Shown here: one piece after another, positions 7,931 to 15,199 of the stretch
Position numbering within the stretch: the first letter of the stretch is position 1
Layout: each line of letters opens with the position of its first letter
Source: Actinorhabdospora filicis
GTDB lineage: Bacteria > Actinomycetota > Actinomycetes > Mycobacteriales > Micromonosporaceae
Assembly: GCF_030269765.1 (NCBI RefSeq)
Contig: NZ_BSTX01000001.1
Span: 1,557,370-1,621,369, forward strand
Length of the DNA: 64,000 bases
Direction: 5' to 3'
Notes under the pieces: generated by a model
Told to the model about the DNA's origin: nothing
Seen by the model: the letters and a program-made list of their open reading frames with translations, nothing else
The model's database searches: none
Position numbers and translations under genes: made by a program

Positions 7931-8833
7931 TTAGGCCACCACGACGACGTAGTCGGCGGTGTGGACCACGCCGCCCACCTGGAAGTCCAGGTAGAAGCGG
8001 TAGGTGCCCGGGGAGGGCGCGGTGAACCAGAACTTCACCGCCCCCTGCGCCAGCTGCGGCTCGGGGTGGACGTGGGCGAAGCCCATGTCGCCGTCGCGCA
8101 GGGCGACCAGGTGCCCGAAGGCGCCCAGGTAAGGCTCGAAGGTCCCGCCGTCGACGGTGAAGAGGATGGGGCTGGCCACGCCGACGGTGGCGGTGCCGGA
8201 CATGGTCACCGTCAGCCCGCCGGGCTTGGAGACGGTCGCGGCGGGGGGCAGCGCGACGGGCTCGAAGGAGCCGGTGACGGTCAGGTCGGCCCCGAGGGTG
8301 ATCGCGGTCTGGGTGCCGGCGGCGTCCACGGCGGTGAAGTCGGCGTACATGCGGTAGGGACCGGCCTCGGGCAGCTCGGTCTCCACGGTCCAGGTGCCGT
8401 CCTCGGCCATCGTGGGGTGCAGGTGGCGGTAGACGCCGAAGTCGCGGCGGACCACGAAGAAGTGCAGGGGCTTCTCGTGCACCACGGCGAAGTTCGTCTG
8501 CGGGGTGCCGTCCTTGCGCAGGATCCGGAAGGAGATCGCCTGCTTCCCGGGCTCGGCCACATCGGCGGCGGGCACGAGGGTGTAACCGGCCGCCGAGATC
8601 TCCAGGCCGCCCGCGGCGAGCCCGGACGCGCCCGAGCCGCCCCCGGTGACGCCGTGGATGTGCCCGTCGGCGGCGACCATCGGCGCGCCCGCGTTCGGGG
8701 CGGCCGACTGCTGGCCGGCGTCGGGCGGGTAGGTGGTGACTGGCCCGATGACCCGGCCGATGCCCACGCCCACGAGCAGGGCGAGGACGACTCCGCCCAC
8801 GTACAGCGGCAGGCGCGGGGGCATCGGCTTCAT
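7931..8833 (-). CDS. Membrane-anchored secreted protein of the CsoR copper operon
   Basis: A 300-residue protein with one N-terminal membrane segment (residues 9-29) and an extracytoplasmic part rich in beta structure. It has two histidine motifs, YRHLHPTMAEDG and GFAHVHPEPQ, each at the start of a repeated immunoglobulin-like half, suggesting metal binding. The gene starts 22 bp after the CsoR stop codon on the same strand, so the two are probably co-transcribed and copper-induced. Proteins of this type occur in actinobacterial copper loci, but the exact role (copper chaperone, sequestration or delivery) is unproven. Confidence 0.75.
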   Translation of the reverse strand: MKPMPPRLPLYVGGVVLALLVGVGIGRVIGPVTTYPPDAGQQSAAPNAGAPMVAADGHIHGVTGGGSGASGLAAGGLEISAAGYTLVPAADVAEPGKQAISFRILRKDGTPQTNFAVVHEKPLHFFVVRRDFGVYRHLHPTMAEDGTWTVETELPEAGPYRMYADFTAVDAAGTQTAITLGADLTVTGSFEPVALPPAATVSKPGGLTVTMSGTATVGVASPILFTVDGGTFEPYLGAFGHLVALRDGDMGFAHVHPEPQLAQGAVKFWFTAPSPGTYRFYLDFQVGGVVHTADYVVVVA

Positions 8834-8855
8834 GGGGTCGAGAGTACGCAGAGTG

Positions 8856-9140
8856 TCAGGAGCGGACCAGCCGGGCGATGGCGTCCGAGGCCTCTTTCAC
8901 CTTGGCCGCGGCGGCCTCGGCGTCATTGCCGGCCTCCATGACGCAGTGCGAGATGTGGCCTTCCAGGAGGCTGACCGCGACCGCTTTGAGCGCCTTGTCC
9001 GCCGCCGAGATCTGGGTCAGGATGTCGATGCAGTACTCATCGCCCTCGACCATGCGCTGAAGGCCGCGCACCTGCCCCTCGATCCGGCGCAGGCGCGCCA
9101 GGAGGGCCTTCTTGTCCGTGCTGTACCAATAATCCGCCAT
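8856..9140 (-). CDS. csoR: CsoR family copper-sensing repressor
   Basis: A 94-residue all-helical repressor. The copper(I) ligand triad is present with exact family spacing: Cys37, His62 and Cys66 (C-x24-H-x3-C), as in Mycobacterium tuberculosis CsoR. The DNA-contacting basic helix LLARLRRIEGQVRGLQRM is also conserved. Start ATG 9140 follows GAGGTGA; the longer frame adds 14 unconserved residues. The upstream sequence holds a G-tract element typical of CsoR operators. The protein is expected to release DNA when copper(I) binds, derepressing itself and the downstream histidine-rich membrane protein. Confidence 0.92.
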   Translation of the reverse strand: MADYWYSTDKKALLARLRRIEGQVRGLQRMVEGDEYCIDILTQISAADKALKAVAVSLLEGHISHCVMEAGNDAEAAAAKVKEASDAIARLVRS

Positions 9141-9186
9141 GCCGCTCACCTCTGCCGATTCCCGGCCCTTGTCCCTACCCATATAC

Positions 9187-9204
9187 GATACCCCCCTACA
9201 GTAC
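9187..9204 (-). promoter_or_regulatory. Probable CsoR operator
   Basis: The sequence GATACCCCCCTACAGTAC lies 46 bp upstream of the csoR start. The C-tract flanked by GATA and GTAC half sites resembles known CsoR boxes (TACCCC...GGGTA type). Position in front of csoR supports autoregulation. Confidence 0.55.
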
Positions 9205-9270
9205 CTCGCTCCGGCGTGTCATCGACGCAGCACACAGCGCGGATGACCTGTGCCATTCGGGGGTCACGAC

Positions 9271-9300
9271 TTGATATAGGCCGCCGGTTCACCCTACTCT
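9271..9300 (+). promoter_or_regulatory. Promoter of the riboswitch / NlpC transcript
   Basis: TTGATA (9271-9276), an 18-nt spacer and TACTCT (9295-9300) form a good vegetative promoter. Transcription would start near 9307, about 45 nt before the riboswitch fold. Confidence 0.55.
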
Positions 9301-9350
9301 TGGGCGCTGTCAGCCCGGACCCCTTGCCACCACCCCGGCGGCACCGGGCG

Positions 9351-9481
9351 CGACCGCCGAATCGCCGCGCTGACGGTGAACCGGGGAACCAGGCAACTGG
9401 GGCGAATCCCGCGTTGGAGAACGCGAGTAGGGCGATGCTTCTTCCCGCCCGAGCCCGTCAGCTAACCCGGTAGGCGGTTCG
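9351..9481 (+). promoter_or_regulatory. c-di-AMP riboswitch (ydaO-yuaA type)
   Basis: Conserved ydaO-type blocks are visible in order: GGTGAACCGGGGAACCA, TGGGGCGAATCC, GAGTAGGGCGA and CCCGTCAGCTAACCCGGTAGGC. The ends pair to close the fold (GACCGCC near 9352 with GGCGGTTC near 9473). It lies directly before the first NlpC/P60 gene, the usual location in actinobacteria, where it links cell-wall hydrolase expression to c-di-AMP. The Shine-Dalgarno sequence follows 5-10 nt after the closing stem. Confidence 0.9.
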
Positions 9482-9503
9482 AGGAAGAAGGAGCCGACCC
9501 CAG

Positions 9504-10436
9504 GTGCGAGTACGTTTCGTCGCCCTGACCGCGGCCGCGACCGTGCTGGCGCTGCTCCTAGGCAGCGCGCCCGCGCAGGCGGAACCCACCCTCGAAGAGG
9601 TGAAGAAGCAGGTCAAGGAAAAAGGCGAGGAACTCGAAAAGGTCATCGAGGAATACAACGGTGCCAAAGAGAACCTGAAGAAGGCCGAGGAGCGCCAGGG
9701 CGAGATCGAGGAGCAGCTCAAGCCGCTCTCCGACGCCGTGGCCGTGGCCCAGCTGGCCATCGACGGCATCGCCGCCAGTTCCTACCAGGGCGGCAACCTC
9801 AGCCAGGTCAACATCATGCTGTCGGGATCGCCCGACCAGACCGTCGAGCGGCTGTCCCTGCTCAGCCAGCTCGGGCAGACCCAGATCGCCGAGATCCGCG
9901 CCTTCCACGATGCCACCGACGCCCTCGCGGGCGAGCAGGCGTCCCTGCAGAGCACCATCGACGAGCAGGAGACCCTGAAGAAGGAGATCGGGACCAAGAA
10001 GGACAAGATCGAAGGCGAGCTCGGCAAGCTCAAGGACCTCCAGGCCGACCTCACTCCCGACAACCCGCCCGGCGCCCCTCCGGCGCCCGACGGCAACGCG
10101 GGCAAGGCCGTCCAGTTCGCCTACGACCAGATCGGCGACGACTACGTCTATGGGGCCGCGGGCCCCAACAGCTGGGACTGCTCGGGCCTCACCCAGGGCG
10201 CCTGGCGGGCCGCCGGTGTTTCGCTGTCGCACAACACGAACATGCAGTGGAACGAGGTCCCGCACGTCAGCCGCAGCCAGCTCGCCCCCGGTGACCTGGT
10301 CTTTTACAACAACCTGAACCACGTGGGCATCTACGCCGGGAACAACGTCATCGTCCACGCCCCCACTTCCGGGCAGAAGGTGACGACGGCGCCGCTCGAT
10401 TCCATGCCGATCGTCGGTTACGGCCGCCCGGGCTGA
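9504..10436 (+). CDS. Secreted NlpC/P60 peptidoglycan endopeptidase
   Basis: A 310-residue secreted protein: signal peptide (residues 1-26, ending APAQA), a long coiled coil (27-185), a proline-rich linker and a C-terminal NlpC/P60 cysteine peptidase (198-310). The catalytic Cys226 (DCSGLT), His273 (NHVGIYAG) and third polar residue His285 are present. The layout matches RipA-type D,L-endopeptidases that cut peptidoglycan stem peptides, with the coiled coil probably limiting activity. It starts at GTG after GAAGGAG and is controlled by the c-di-AMP riboswitch just upstream. A close paralogue follows after about 100 bp. Confidence 0.93.
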   Translation: MRVRFVALTAAATVLALLLGSAPAQAEPTLEEVKKQVKEKGEELEKVIEEYNGAKENLKKAEERQGEIEEQLKPLSDAVAVAQLAIDGIAASSYQGGNLSQVNIMLSGSPDQTVERLSLLSQLGQTQIAEIRAFHDATDALAGEQASLQSTIDEQETLKKEIGTKKDKIEGELGKLKDLQADLTPDNPPGAPPAPDGNAGKAVQFAYDQIGDDYVYGAAGPNSWDCSGLTQGAWRAAGVSLSHNTNMQWNEVPHVSRSQLAPGDLVFYNNLNHVGIYAGNNVIVHAPTSGQKVTTAPLDSMPIVGYGRPG

Positions 10437-10460
10437 TCCGGGCACATCGCATCAAAGCCA

Positions 10461-10515
10461 CCCGGGGGTGGTACGCTTCGGCGCTGACCCCACACTTCCT
10501 GTCACCACCCCCGGG
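10461..10515 (+). terminator. Long hairpin between the two NlpC/P60 genes
   Basis: Perfect 11-bp arms CCCGGGGGTGG and CCACCCCCGGG enclose a 33-nt loop and end 24 nt before the second gene. It could terminate the first transcript or be a leader structure for the second gene; the sequence alone does not decide. Confidence 0.45.
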
Positions 10516-10539
10516 GACCTTTGAAGGAGCCGGTCGAAC

Positions 10540-11484
10540 ATGGCCACTCCCCGGTATCTCACCGCGATCTCCAGAATCCTGATCATCGGCGGCGCCCTTC
10601 TGGCCGCCGCGCCTTCGGCGTCGTGGGCCGATCCGTCGCTCGACGACCAGATCACCAAGGCGAGCCACGATCTCGAAGTGATCGTCGAGCAGTACAACAA
10701 GACCGCCGAGGAACTCGACGCGGTCAACGAACGGGCGAAGACGGTGAAGTCGGCCCTCGGCCCGCTCAGCGCGGCCATCGAGGCCAATGACGCCGACATC
10801 TCCACCATCGCCGTCCACTACTACCAGACCGGCGGTCTCAGTACCGTCAACGCGATCTTCACCGGCGACGCCATGACGCTGGCCGAGCGGATGACCACCA
10901 TGGACTTCCTGGCCTGGCGGCAGGGCACCGACCTGCGGCAGCTCCTGGACACCAAGTCCGCCCTGGAGACCGAGCAGGGCCAGATCCGCGGCCTCCGCGC
11001 CGACAAGCAGCGGCTGGAGAAGGAACTGGCCGAGAAGAAGACCGCGATCGAGGGCGAACTGGCCCGCCTCAAGCAGATGCGCGACGGCGTGTCCTACTTC
11101 GAGGGCGGCACCTACACGCTCCACTCGCTGCCCTCCGGCGGCAATGGCGCCGCGGCCGTCCGCTACGCCAACTCCGCCCTCGGCACGCCCTACCAGTGGG
11201 GCGGGTCCGCACCCGGCGGATACGACTGCTCCGGCCTCACCTCGGCCGCGTGGTCCGCCGCCGGGCGCTCGCTGCCGCACAACGCGGCGATGCAGTACGA
11301 CGCCGTCCGCAAGGTCGACCGGAACGCGCTGCAGCCCGGCGATCTCGTCTTCTACTACAACGACATCCACCACGTCGGCATCTACGCCGGCGAGGGGATG
11401 ATCATCCACGCGCCCCAGGAGGGGCAGGGCGTCCGCGTGTCACCGGTCGACTCGATGCCGGTCTACGGCTTCGGGCGTCCCTGA
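10540..11484 (+). CDS. Secreted NlpC/P60 peptidoglycan endopeptidase (paralogue)
   Basis: A 314-residue paralogue of the preceding gene with the same order: signal peptide (cut after about residue 30), coiled coil to residue 185, and NlpC/P60 domain from about 203. Catalytic Cys230 (YDCSGLTS), His278 (HHVGIYAG) and His290 are conserved. The coiled-coil half has diverged strongly, while the catalytic half stays close. Start ATG 10540 has GAAGGAG 12 nt upstream. It may be read through from the riboswitch transcript, although a strong hairpin separates the genes. Confidence 0.92.
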   Translation: MATPRYLTAISRILIIGGALLAAAPSASWADPSLDDQITKASHDLEVIVEQYNKTAEELDAVNERAKTVKSALGPLSAAIEANDADISTIAVHYYQTGGLSTVNAIFTGDAMTLAERMTTMDFLAWRQGTDLRQLLDTKSALETEQGQIRGLRADKQRLEKELAEKKTAIEGELARLKQMRDGVSYFEGGTYTLHSLPSGGNGAAAVRYANSALGTPYQWGGSAPGGYDCSGLTSAAWSAAGRSLPHNAAMQYDAVRKVDRNALQPGDLVFYYNDIHHVGIYAGEGMIIHAPQEGQGVRVSPVDSMPVYGFGRP

Positions 11485-11542
11485 CATGTGATGTTCCCGG
11501 TCATCGCGTGCCATGACGCCAGTCGTGGCGCACGATGACCGT

Positions 11543-12280
11543 ATGAGCGACCCGAAGGCCCTCGTCCGCGAGTTCCTGACGCGCGTGCGTTCCGGCGCGC
11601 ACGCGGACGAGGCCACCGACTTCATGGCCCCGCTGGTGCTGGCCCACCAGGTCGTCTCCGAGGAGACGGTCACCATCGAGCGCACCCCCGCCCAGTACGC
11701 CGGGCACGTGCGCGAGATGAAGGCCGCCTACGGCGACTTCGGTTTCGAGATCACCGAACTGCTCGCCGACGGCGACAAGGTCTACGCCCGCTGGCGCCAG
11801 ACCGGCAACCACCTCGCCGACGACGACGGCCACCGCCCCACCGGCGCGCCCCTCGTCGAGATCGCCTCCGCCGTCTACCGCGTCGCCGACGGCCGCATCG
11901 TGGAGTACTGGATCCAGATCGACCGCGAGGGCCTGCGCGTCCAGCTCGACCGCGCCCGCGCGCCCCGCCCGGCCTTACCGGCGTCCCCCGGCTGGCGCCG
12001 CACCGGACACGACTCGTTCATCACCGCCGCCCTCGTCGACGGGCTCTGGTGGGTCCTGCGGCTGAACTGCTTCCCGGACCATCCCCTGTGGACGCTCTTC
12101 GCCGGCGGACGCCGCTGGGGCGACCTGGAGGAGACCCCCGCCGGCTGGACGATCCCGCGCGTCACGGACGTGCCGATGGAGTCGGTGGACGCCGCCGACG
12201 CGCTGGCGCCGGTGGCGGGGTGGGTGGCGTACGGGAGCGAGGTCGGGATGGGGTGCGACAACATTTACTGCTGCGGTTAA
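11543..12280 (+). CDS. SnoaL-like (ester cyclase) protein with unknown C-terminal domain
   Basis: A 245-residue protein. Residues 1-135 form a SnoaL-like alpha+beta barrel (VREFLTRVRSG near the start, YARWRQTGNH and VYRVADGRIVEYWIQID at the end), the fold of polyketide ester cyclases and many NTF2-like enzymes. Residues 150-245 are an extra domain rich in tryptophan and ending MGCDNIYCCG, which I do not recognise. Codon 145 is TTA, which is very rare in this window, so translation may depend on a bldA-like tRNA. The start at 11543 is chosen over 11513 because the conserved fold begins there. Substrate unknown. Confidence 0.75.
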   Translation: MSDPKALVREFLTRVRSGAHADEATDFMAPLVLAHQVVSEETVTIERTPAQYAGHVREMKAAYGDFGFEITELLADGDKVYARWRQTGNHLADDDGHRPTGAPLVEIASAVYRVADGRIVEYWIQIDREGLRVQLDRARAPRPALPASPGWRRTGHDSFITAALVDGLWWVLRLNCFPDHPLWTLFAGGRRWGDLEETPAGWTIPRVTDVPMESVDAADALAPVAGWVAYGSEVGMGCDNIYCCG

Positions 12281-12289
12281 CCGGATGCG

Positions 12290-12727
12290 TCAGTCGAGGC
12301 CGAGCTGGAGTTCGAGCCGCCCACCCTTGAGTTCGGCCTCCGCATAGCGCATCGTGCCGCGCCGGCCGATCGAGACGCCGTAGAAGCCGAGCCCGGCGGG
12401 CACGCCGGGGATCTCGAAGCCGAAGCCGCAGGCGGAGTAGGCGTTGCTCACCGCTCCCCTCTCCAGCCGCCCCAGAGCGACGGTGGCGTCCGCGGAGTCG
12501 GAGATGGTGACCTGGGTGCCCTCGCGGATGTCGTCGTAGCCGAGGCTGGTCGAGCACGGATCACCGTTGCCGTACAGACCCGCCATCTCGTACTCGACGT
12601 AGAGGGCGCCGAGCACGGTGAAGTGGCCCGGGTGGAAGGTCGCCACCGGCGGGTCACCGCATCCGGCGAGCAGCAGGAGCATGAGGGCGAGGACGGCGGC
12701 CGGGCGGAACCGCCTGCAGGCGTTCAT
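12290..12727 (-). CDS. Putative lipoprotein, 145 aa
   Basis: Type II signal peptide with lipobox LLAGC at residues 19-23, so the mature protein is anchored to the outer face of the membrane. The remaining 120 residues look like a beta-rich domain and include two more cysteines that could form a disulfide. No known family was recognised. It is convergent with the SnoaL-like gene and stands alone. Confidence 0.75.
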   Translation of the reverse strand: MNACRRFRPAAVLALMLLLLAGCGDPPVATFHPGHFTVLGALYVEYEMAGLYGNGDPCSTSLGYDDIREGTQVTISDSADATVALGRLERGAVSNAYSACGFGFEIPGVPAGLGFYGVSIGRRGTMRYAEAELKGGRLELQLGLD

Positions 12728-12872
12728 CTTTCGACGCTAGAACCGCCGCCGCCCATGGCGACGCGATGATGTCCCTTTTGGACTGGATCCGGGCGCGCTT
12801 CCGCCGGATCGCACCGGCGAATCCACCGGATCTACCCGATGGCCGCCCCCGAACCGCCTACCCCGAACGGGC

Positions 12873-12903
12873 GAAGGGCCCCCGGCGTCGCCGGGGGCCC
12901 TTC
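12873..12903. terminator. Strong intrinsic terminator hairpin
   Basis: A perfect 14-bp stem GAAGGGCCCCCGGC/GCCGGGGGCCCTTC with a 3-nt loop, 17 bp beyond the hexosaminidase stop. It can work in either direction. Confidence 0.85.
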
Positions 12904-12920
12904 ACACGACTTCACCGCCG

Positions 12921-14582
12921 CTAGATCGGCGGCAGGCCCAGTTCCTCCAGGTGCTCCTCGAAGTCACCGGAGTAGTCGGCGTCGTAGCGGGCCTTGCGGC
13001 CCGTGCCGCCCTTCTGCCACGGGCGGGGGCCGGCGAGGGGCCGGTAGTTCACGCCGAGGGCGTCCAGGCGCTCGGCGTGGTGGGCGAGGCGATCCAGGAT
13101 CGGCTCGGCCGCCAGGCGGTCGGGGTGGCCCCAAGCCACGTCGGCGATCACCGACAGGCGCGGGTACAGCGAGTACTCGAAGTCCTGGCGGTCCTTGGAG
13201 TACTCGCTCCACAGGGGAGAGTGCAGCCCGAGGACGCCTTCGGCGCTGGCGCCGTCGGGGATCGGCTCGAACTTCGCGATCGACTCCACCGTGTTCAGTC
13301 CGAAGATGCGCAGGGGCTCCTCGGGGTCGATGCTCTGGTAGTAGTCGAGGTAGACGTTCTTGCAGGGCGCGACCACGACCTGGTGCCCGGCGTTCAGGGC
13401 CTTCTGGACGATGGAGAAGTCGCGCCACACCATGATCGCGGCGTCGTGGGGCGCGCCGCCGTCCAGGACCTCGTCCCAGCCGATCATCTTGCGGCCGCGG
13501 GCGGCCAGGTGCTCGCCCATGACCTTGGTGAACCAGCTCTGGATCAGGTCGGGCGAGGCCAGGCCGAGCTCCGCCGCGCGCTGCTGCGCGTAGGGCGAGG
13601 TGCGCCATTCGGTGCGCGGGACCTCGTCACCGCCGACGTGGATGAACTCCGAGGGGAACACGTCCACGACGACGTCCAGGACGTCCTTGATGAAGCCGAC
13701 GGCCTCATCGGTCGGGGCCAGCACCTCGTCGAAGATGCCGAAGGTGGTCGCCACGCCCTTGTCCTCACGGCCGGGGACGTCGCGGTTGCCCAGCTCGGGG
13801 TAGGCGGCCAGGACCGAGCGGACGTGCCCGGGCAGGTCGATCTCGGGGACGACCGTGATGTGCCGCTCGGCGGCGTAGGAGACGATCTCGCGCAGATCGT
13901 CCAATGTGTAGAAACCACCGTGCGGGGTCCCGTCGTGGCCGAGCCCGCTGCGGGCGTGGCCGATGACGGTCTCGGGACGCCAGGAGCCGATCTCGGTGAG
14001 CTTCGGCCAGCTGGGGATCTCGATGCGCCAGCCCTGGTCCTCGGTGAGGTGCAGGTGGAACACGTTCAGCTGGTGCAGCGCGGCCAGGTCGATCTGGCGC
14101 AGCACGTCGACCTTGGGCAGGAAGTGCCGGCCGACGTCCAGCATCATGCCGCGCCAGGCGAACCGCGGACGGTCCTCAATGGACACCGCGGGTACCTCGA
14201 CCGGTGTGCCCGGGCGGACGGCGCCCTTGCGCAGGGTCGACGCGGGCAGGACCTGCCGCAGCGTCTGGACGGCGCGGACCAGCCCGGCCGGGTGGGCCGC
14301 GGTCAGGACAACGCTGTCCGGGCTCACTTCCAGCGTGTACCGCTCGGCCGCGACCGACGGGTACTCGGGCCGCTCGCCCGCCAGGGCGAACGTGATGGCG
14401 CGCCCGTCGGCGGCGGCGGTCACCGGCAGCGCGAAGCCGGTTCCGGCGCGCAGGACGTCGTGCAGCAGCCAGGCGGGCCCCTGTGCGTCACCGGCGGCGA
14501 CGATGGAGACGGACCCGTCGAGAAGGAATGTTCCGGAATGTTCGGTTACCGAGAGCGGCTGTGGCACCAGCGCCAAAGACAT
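12921..14582 (-). CDS. Family 20 beta-N-acetylhexosaminidase
   Basis: A 553-residue GH20 enzyme that removes terminal N-acetylglucosamine from chitin oligosaccharides. The N-terminal GH20b domain covers residues 1-135, the catalytic barrel 136-510. The substrate-assisted catalytic pair Asp319-Glu320 is in HVGGDEVPRTEW; the earlier HLHLTEDQGWR motif is also typical. There is no signal peptide, so it is probably cytoplasmic and acts on imported chitobiose. ATG 14582 (AGGGG upstream) is preferred to GTG 14588. A weak DasR-like site lies upstream. With the chitinase at 23-25 kb it forms a chitin utilisation pair. Confidence 0.93.
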   Translation of the reverse strand: MSLALVPQPLSVTEHSGTFLLDGSVSIVAAGDAQGPAWLLHDVLRAGTGFALPVTAAADGRAITFALAGERPEYPSVAAERYTLEVSPDSVVLTAAHPAGLVRAVQTLRQVLPASTLRKGAVRPGTPVEVPAVSIEDRPRFAWRGMMLDVGRHFLPKVDVLRQIDLAALHQLNVFHLHLTEDQGWRIEIPSWPKLTEIGSWRPETVIGHARSGLGHDGTPHGGFYTLDDLREIVSYAAERHITVVPEIDLPGHVRSVLAAYPELGNRDVPGREDKGVATTFGIFDEVLAPTDEAVGFIKDVLDVVVDVFPSEFIHVGGDEVPRTEWRTSPYAQQRAAELGLASPDLIQSWFTKVMGEHLAARGRKMIGWDEVLDGGAPHDAAIMVWRDFSIVQKALNAGHQVVVAPCKNVYLDYYQSIDPEEPLRIFGLNTVESIAKFEPIPDGASAEGVLGLHSPLWSEYSKDRQDFEYSLYPRLSVIADVAWGHPDRLAAEPILDRLAHHAERLDALGVNYRPLAGPRPWQKGGTGRKARYDADYSGDFEEHLEELGLPPI

Positions 14583-14650
14583 GATCACCCCTGTGGATGT
14601 CTGTGGGTTCAGGGATCAGTTCCGGACACGGTACGACAGCTTCCGGCCCG

Positions 14651-14662
14651 TGGACCAGACCT
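14651..14662 (-). promoter_or_regulatory. Possible DasR-like (dre) operator
   Basis: AGGTCTGGTCCA on the minus strand matches 9 of 12 bases of TGGTCTAGACCA, the core DasR site of chitin and N-acetylglucosamine genes. It lies about 70 bp before the hexosaminidase start. The match is imperfect, so this is only a suggestion. Confidence 0.3.
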
Positions 14663-14768
14663 GCGGCGGAAATTGTACAGAAGGTGAACCGATCTGCCCG
14701 GTAAGTGATCAACTTCGCGGTCGGTCCGTACCGCAAATGTGGCCGCCGGGGAGCTTTCAGTGATTGCC

Positions 14769-14793
14769 GGTGCTCGGTGCGAAACCGAGCACC
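14769..14793 (-). terminator. Hairpin after the small secreted peptide gene
   Basis: A perfect 10-bp stem GGTGCTCGGT/ACCGAGCACC with a 5-nt loop, 23 bp beyond the stop codon of the 56-aa gene. Probably its terminator. Confidence 0.6.
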
Positions 14794-14816
14794 CGCGCCT
14801 CAACCGCACGAAACGG

Positions 14817-14987
14817 TCACCATCGGGTCGGTGGGCGGACCGGCGCCTTCAGCCACGGCGAGCCGTCGTAGATGGCGGTGTCGACCGCCTTGGGCTCCTG
14901 CGCGGTGACGCTCGCGGTGGTGGCCGCGACGCCCGCCAGGACGGCCGCCGCGGCCGCGAGCGCCGCCGCGATGGTCTTGAGCTTCAT
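14817..14987 (-). CDS. Small secreted peptide, 56 aa
   Basis: Begins at ATG 14987 with GGAG 4 nt upstream. Residues 1-29 are a clear Sec signal peptide (MKLKT, then an alanine-rich hydrophobic core, predicted cleavage after SVTA). The mature part is only about 27 residues: it starts QEPKAVD, includes IYDGSPWLK and ends RPPTRW. It has no cysteine. I recognise no family. It is flanked by its own terminator and stands between the hexosaminidase and protease genes on the same strand. Good signals for translation and secretion make it likely to be real. Confidence 0.65.
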   Translation of the reverse strand: MKLKTIAAALAAAAAVLAGVAATTASVTAQEPKAVDTAIYDGSPWLKAPVRPPTRW

Positions 14988-15119
14988 GGTTCTCCGTTCC
15001 CCGGGACCGACGGTGATGTCCCCGGACGGAGTTATACGACCGGAAGGGCCCCTGAGGACACCTGTGTGTGACGCAGAGCGCAATTCCGCAACCCGGCTGA
15101 ATATTCACCGGGGCAGGAA

Positions 15120-15151
15120 AAAGGCGCGCCCCCGCCCGGCGGCGCGCCTTT
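15120..15151 (-). terminator. Terminator after S8 protease gene
   Basis: An 11-bp stem AAAGGCGCGCC/GGCGCGCCTTT with a 10-nt loop, about 50 bp past the protease stop. Confidence 0.75.
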
Positions 15152-15199
15152 CCGGAACGCCGGCACGGCCCACCCGGCCGGCGTCCCTTGAGCGATGTC

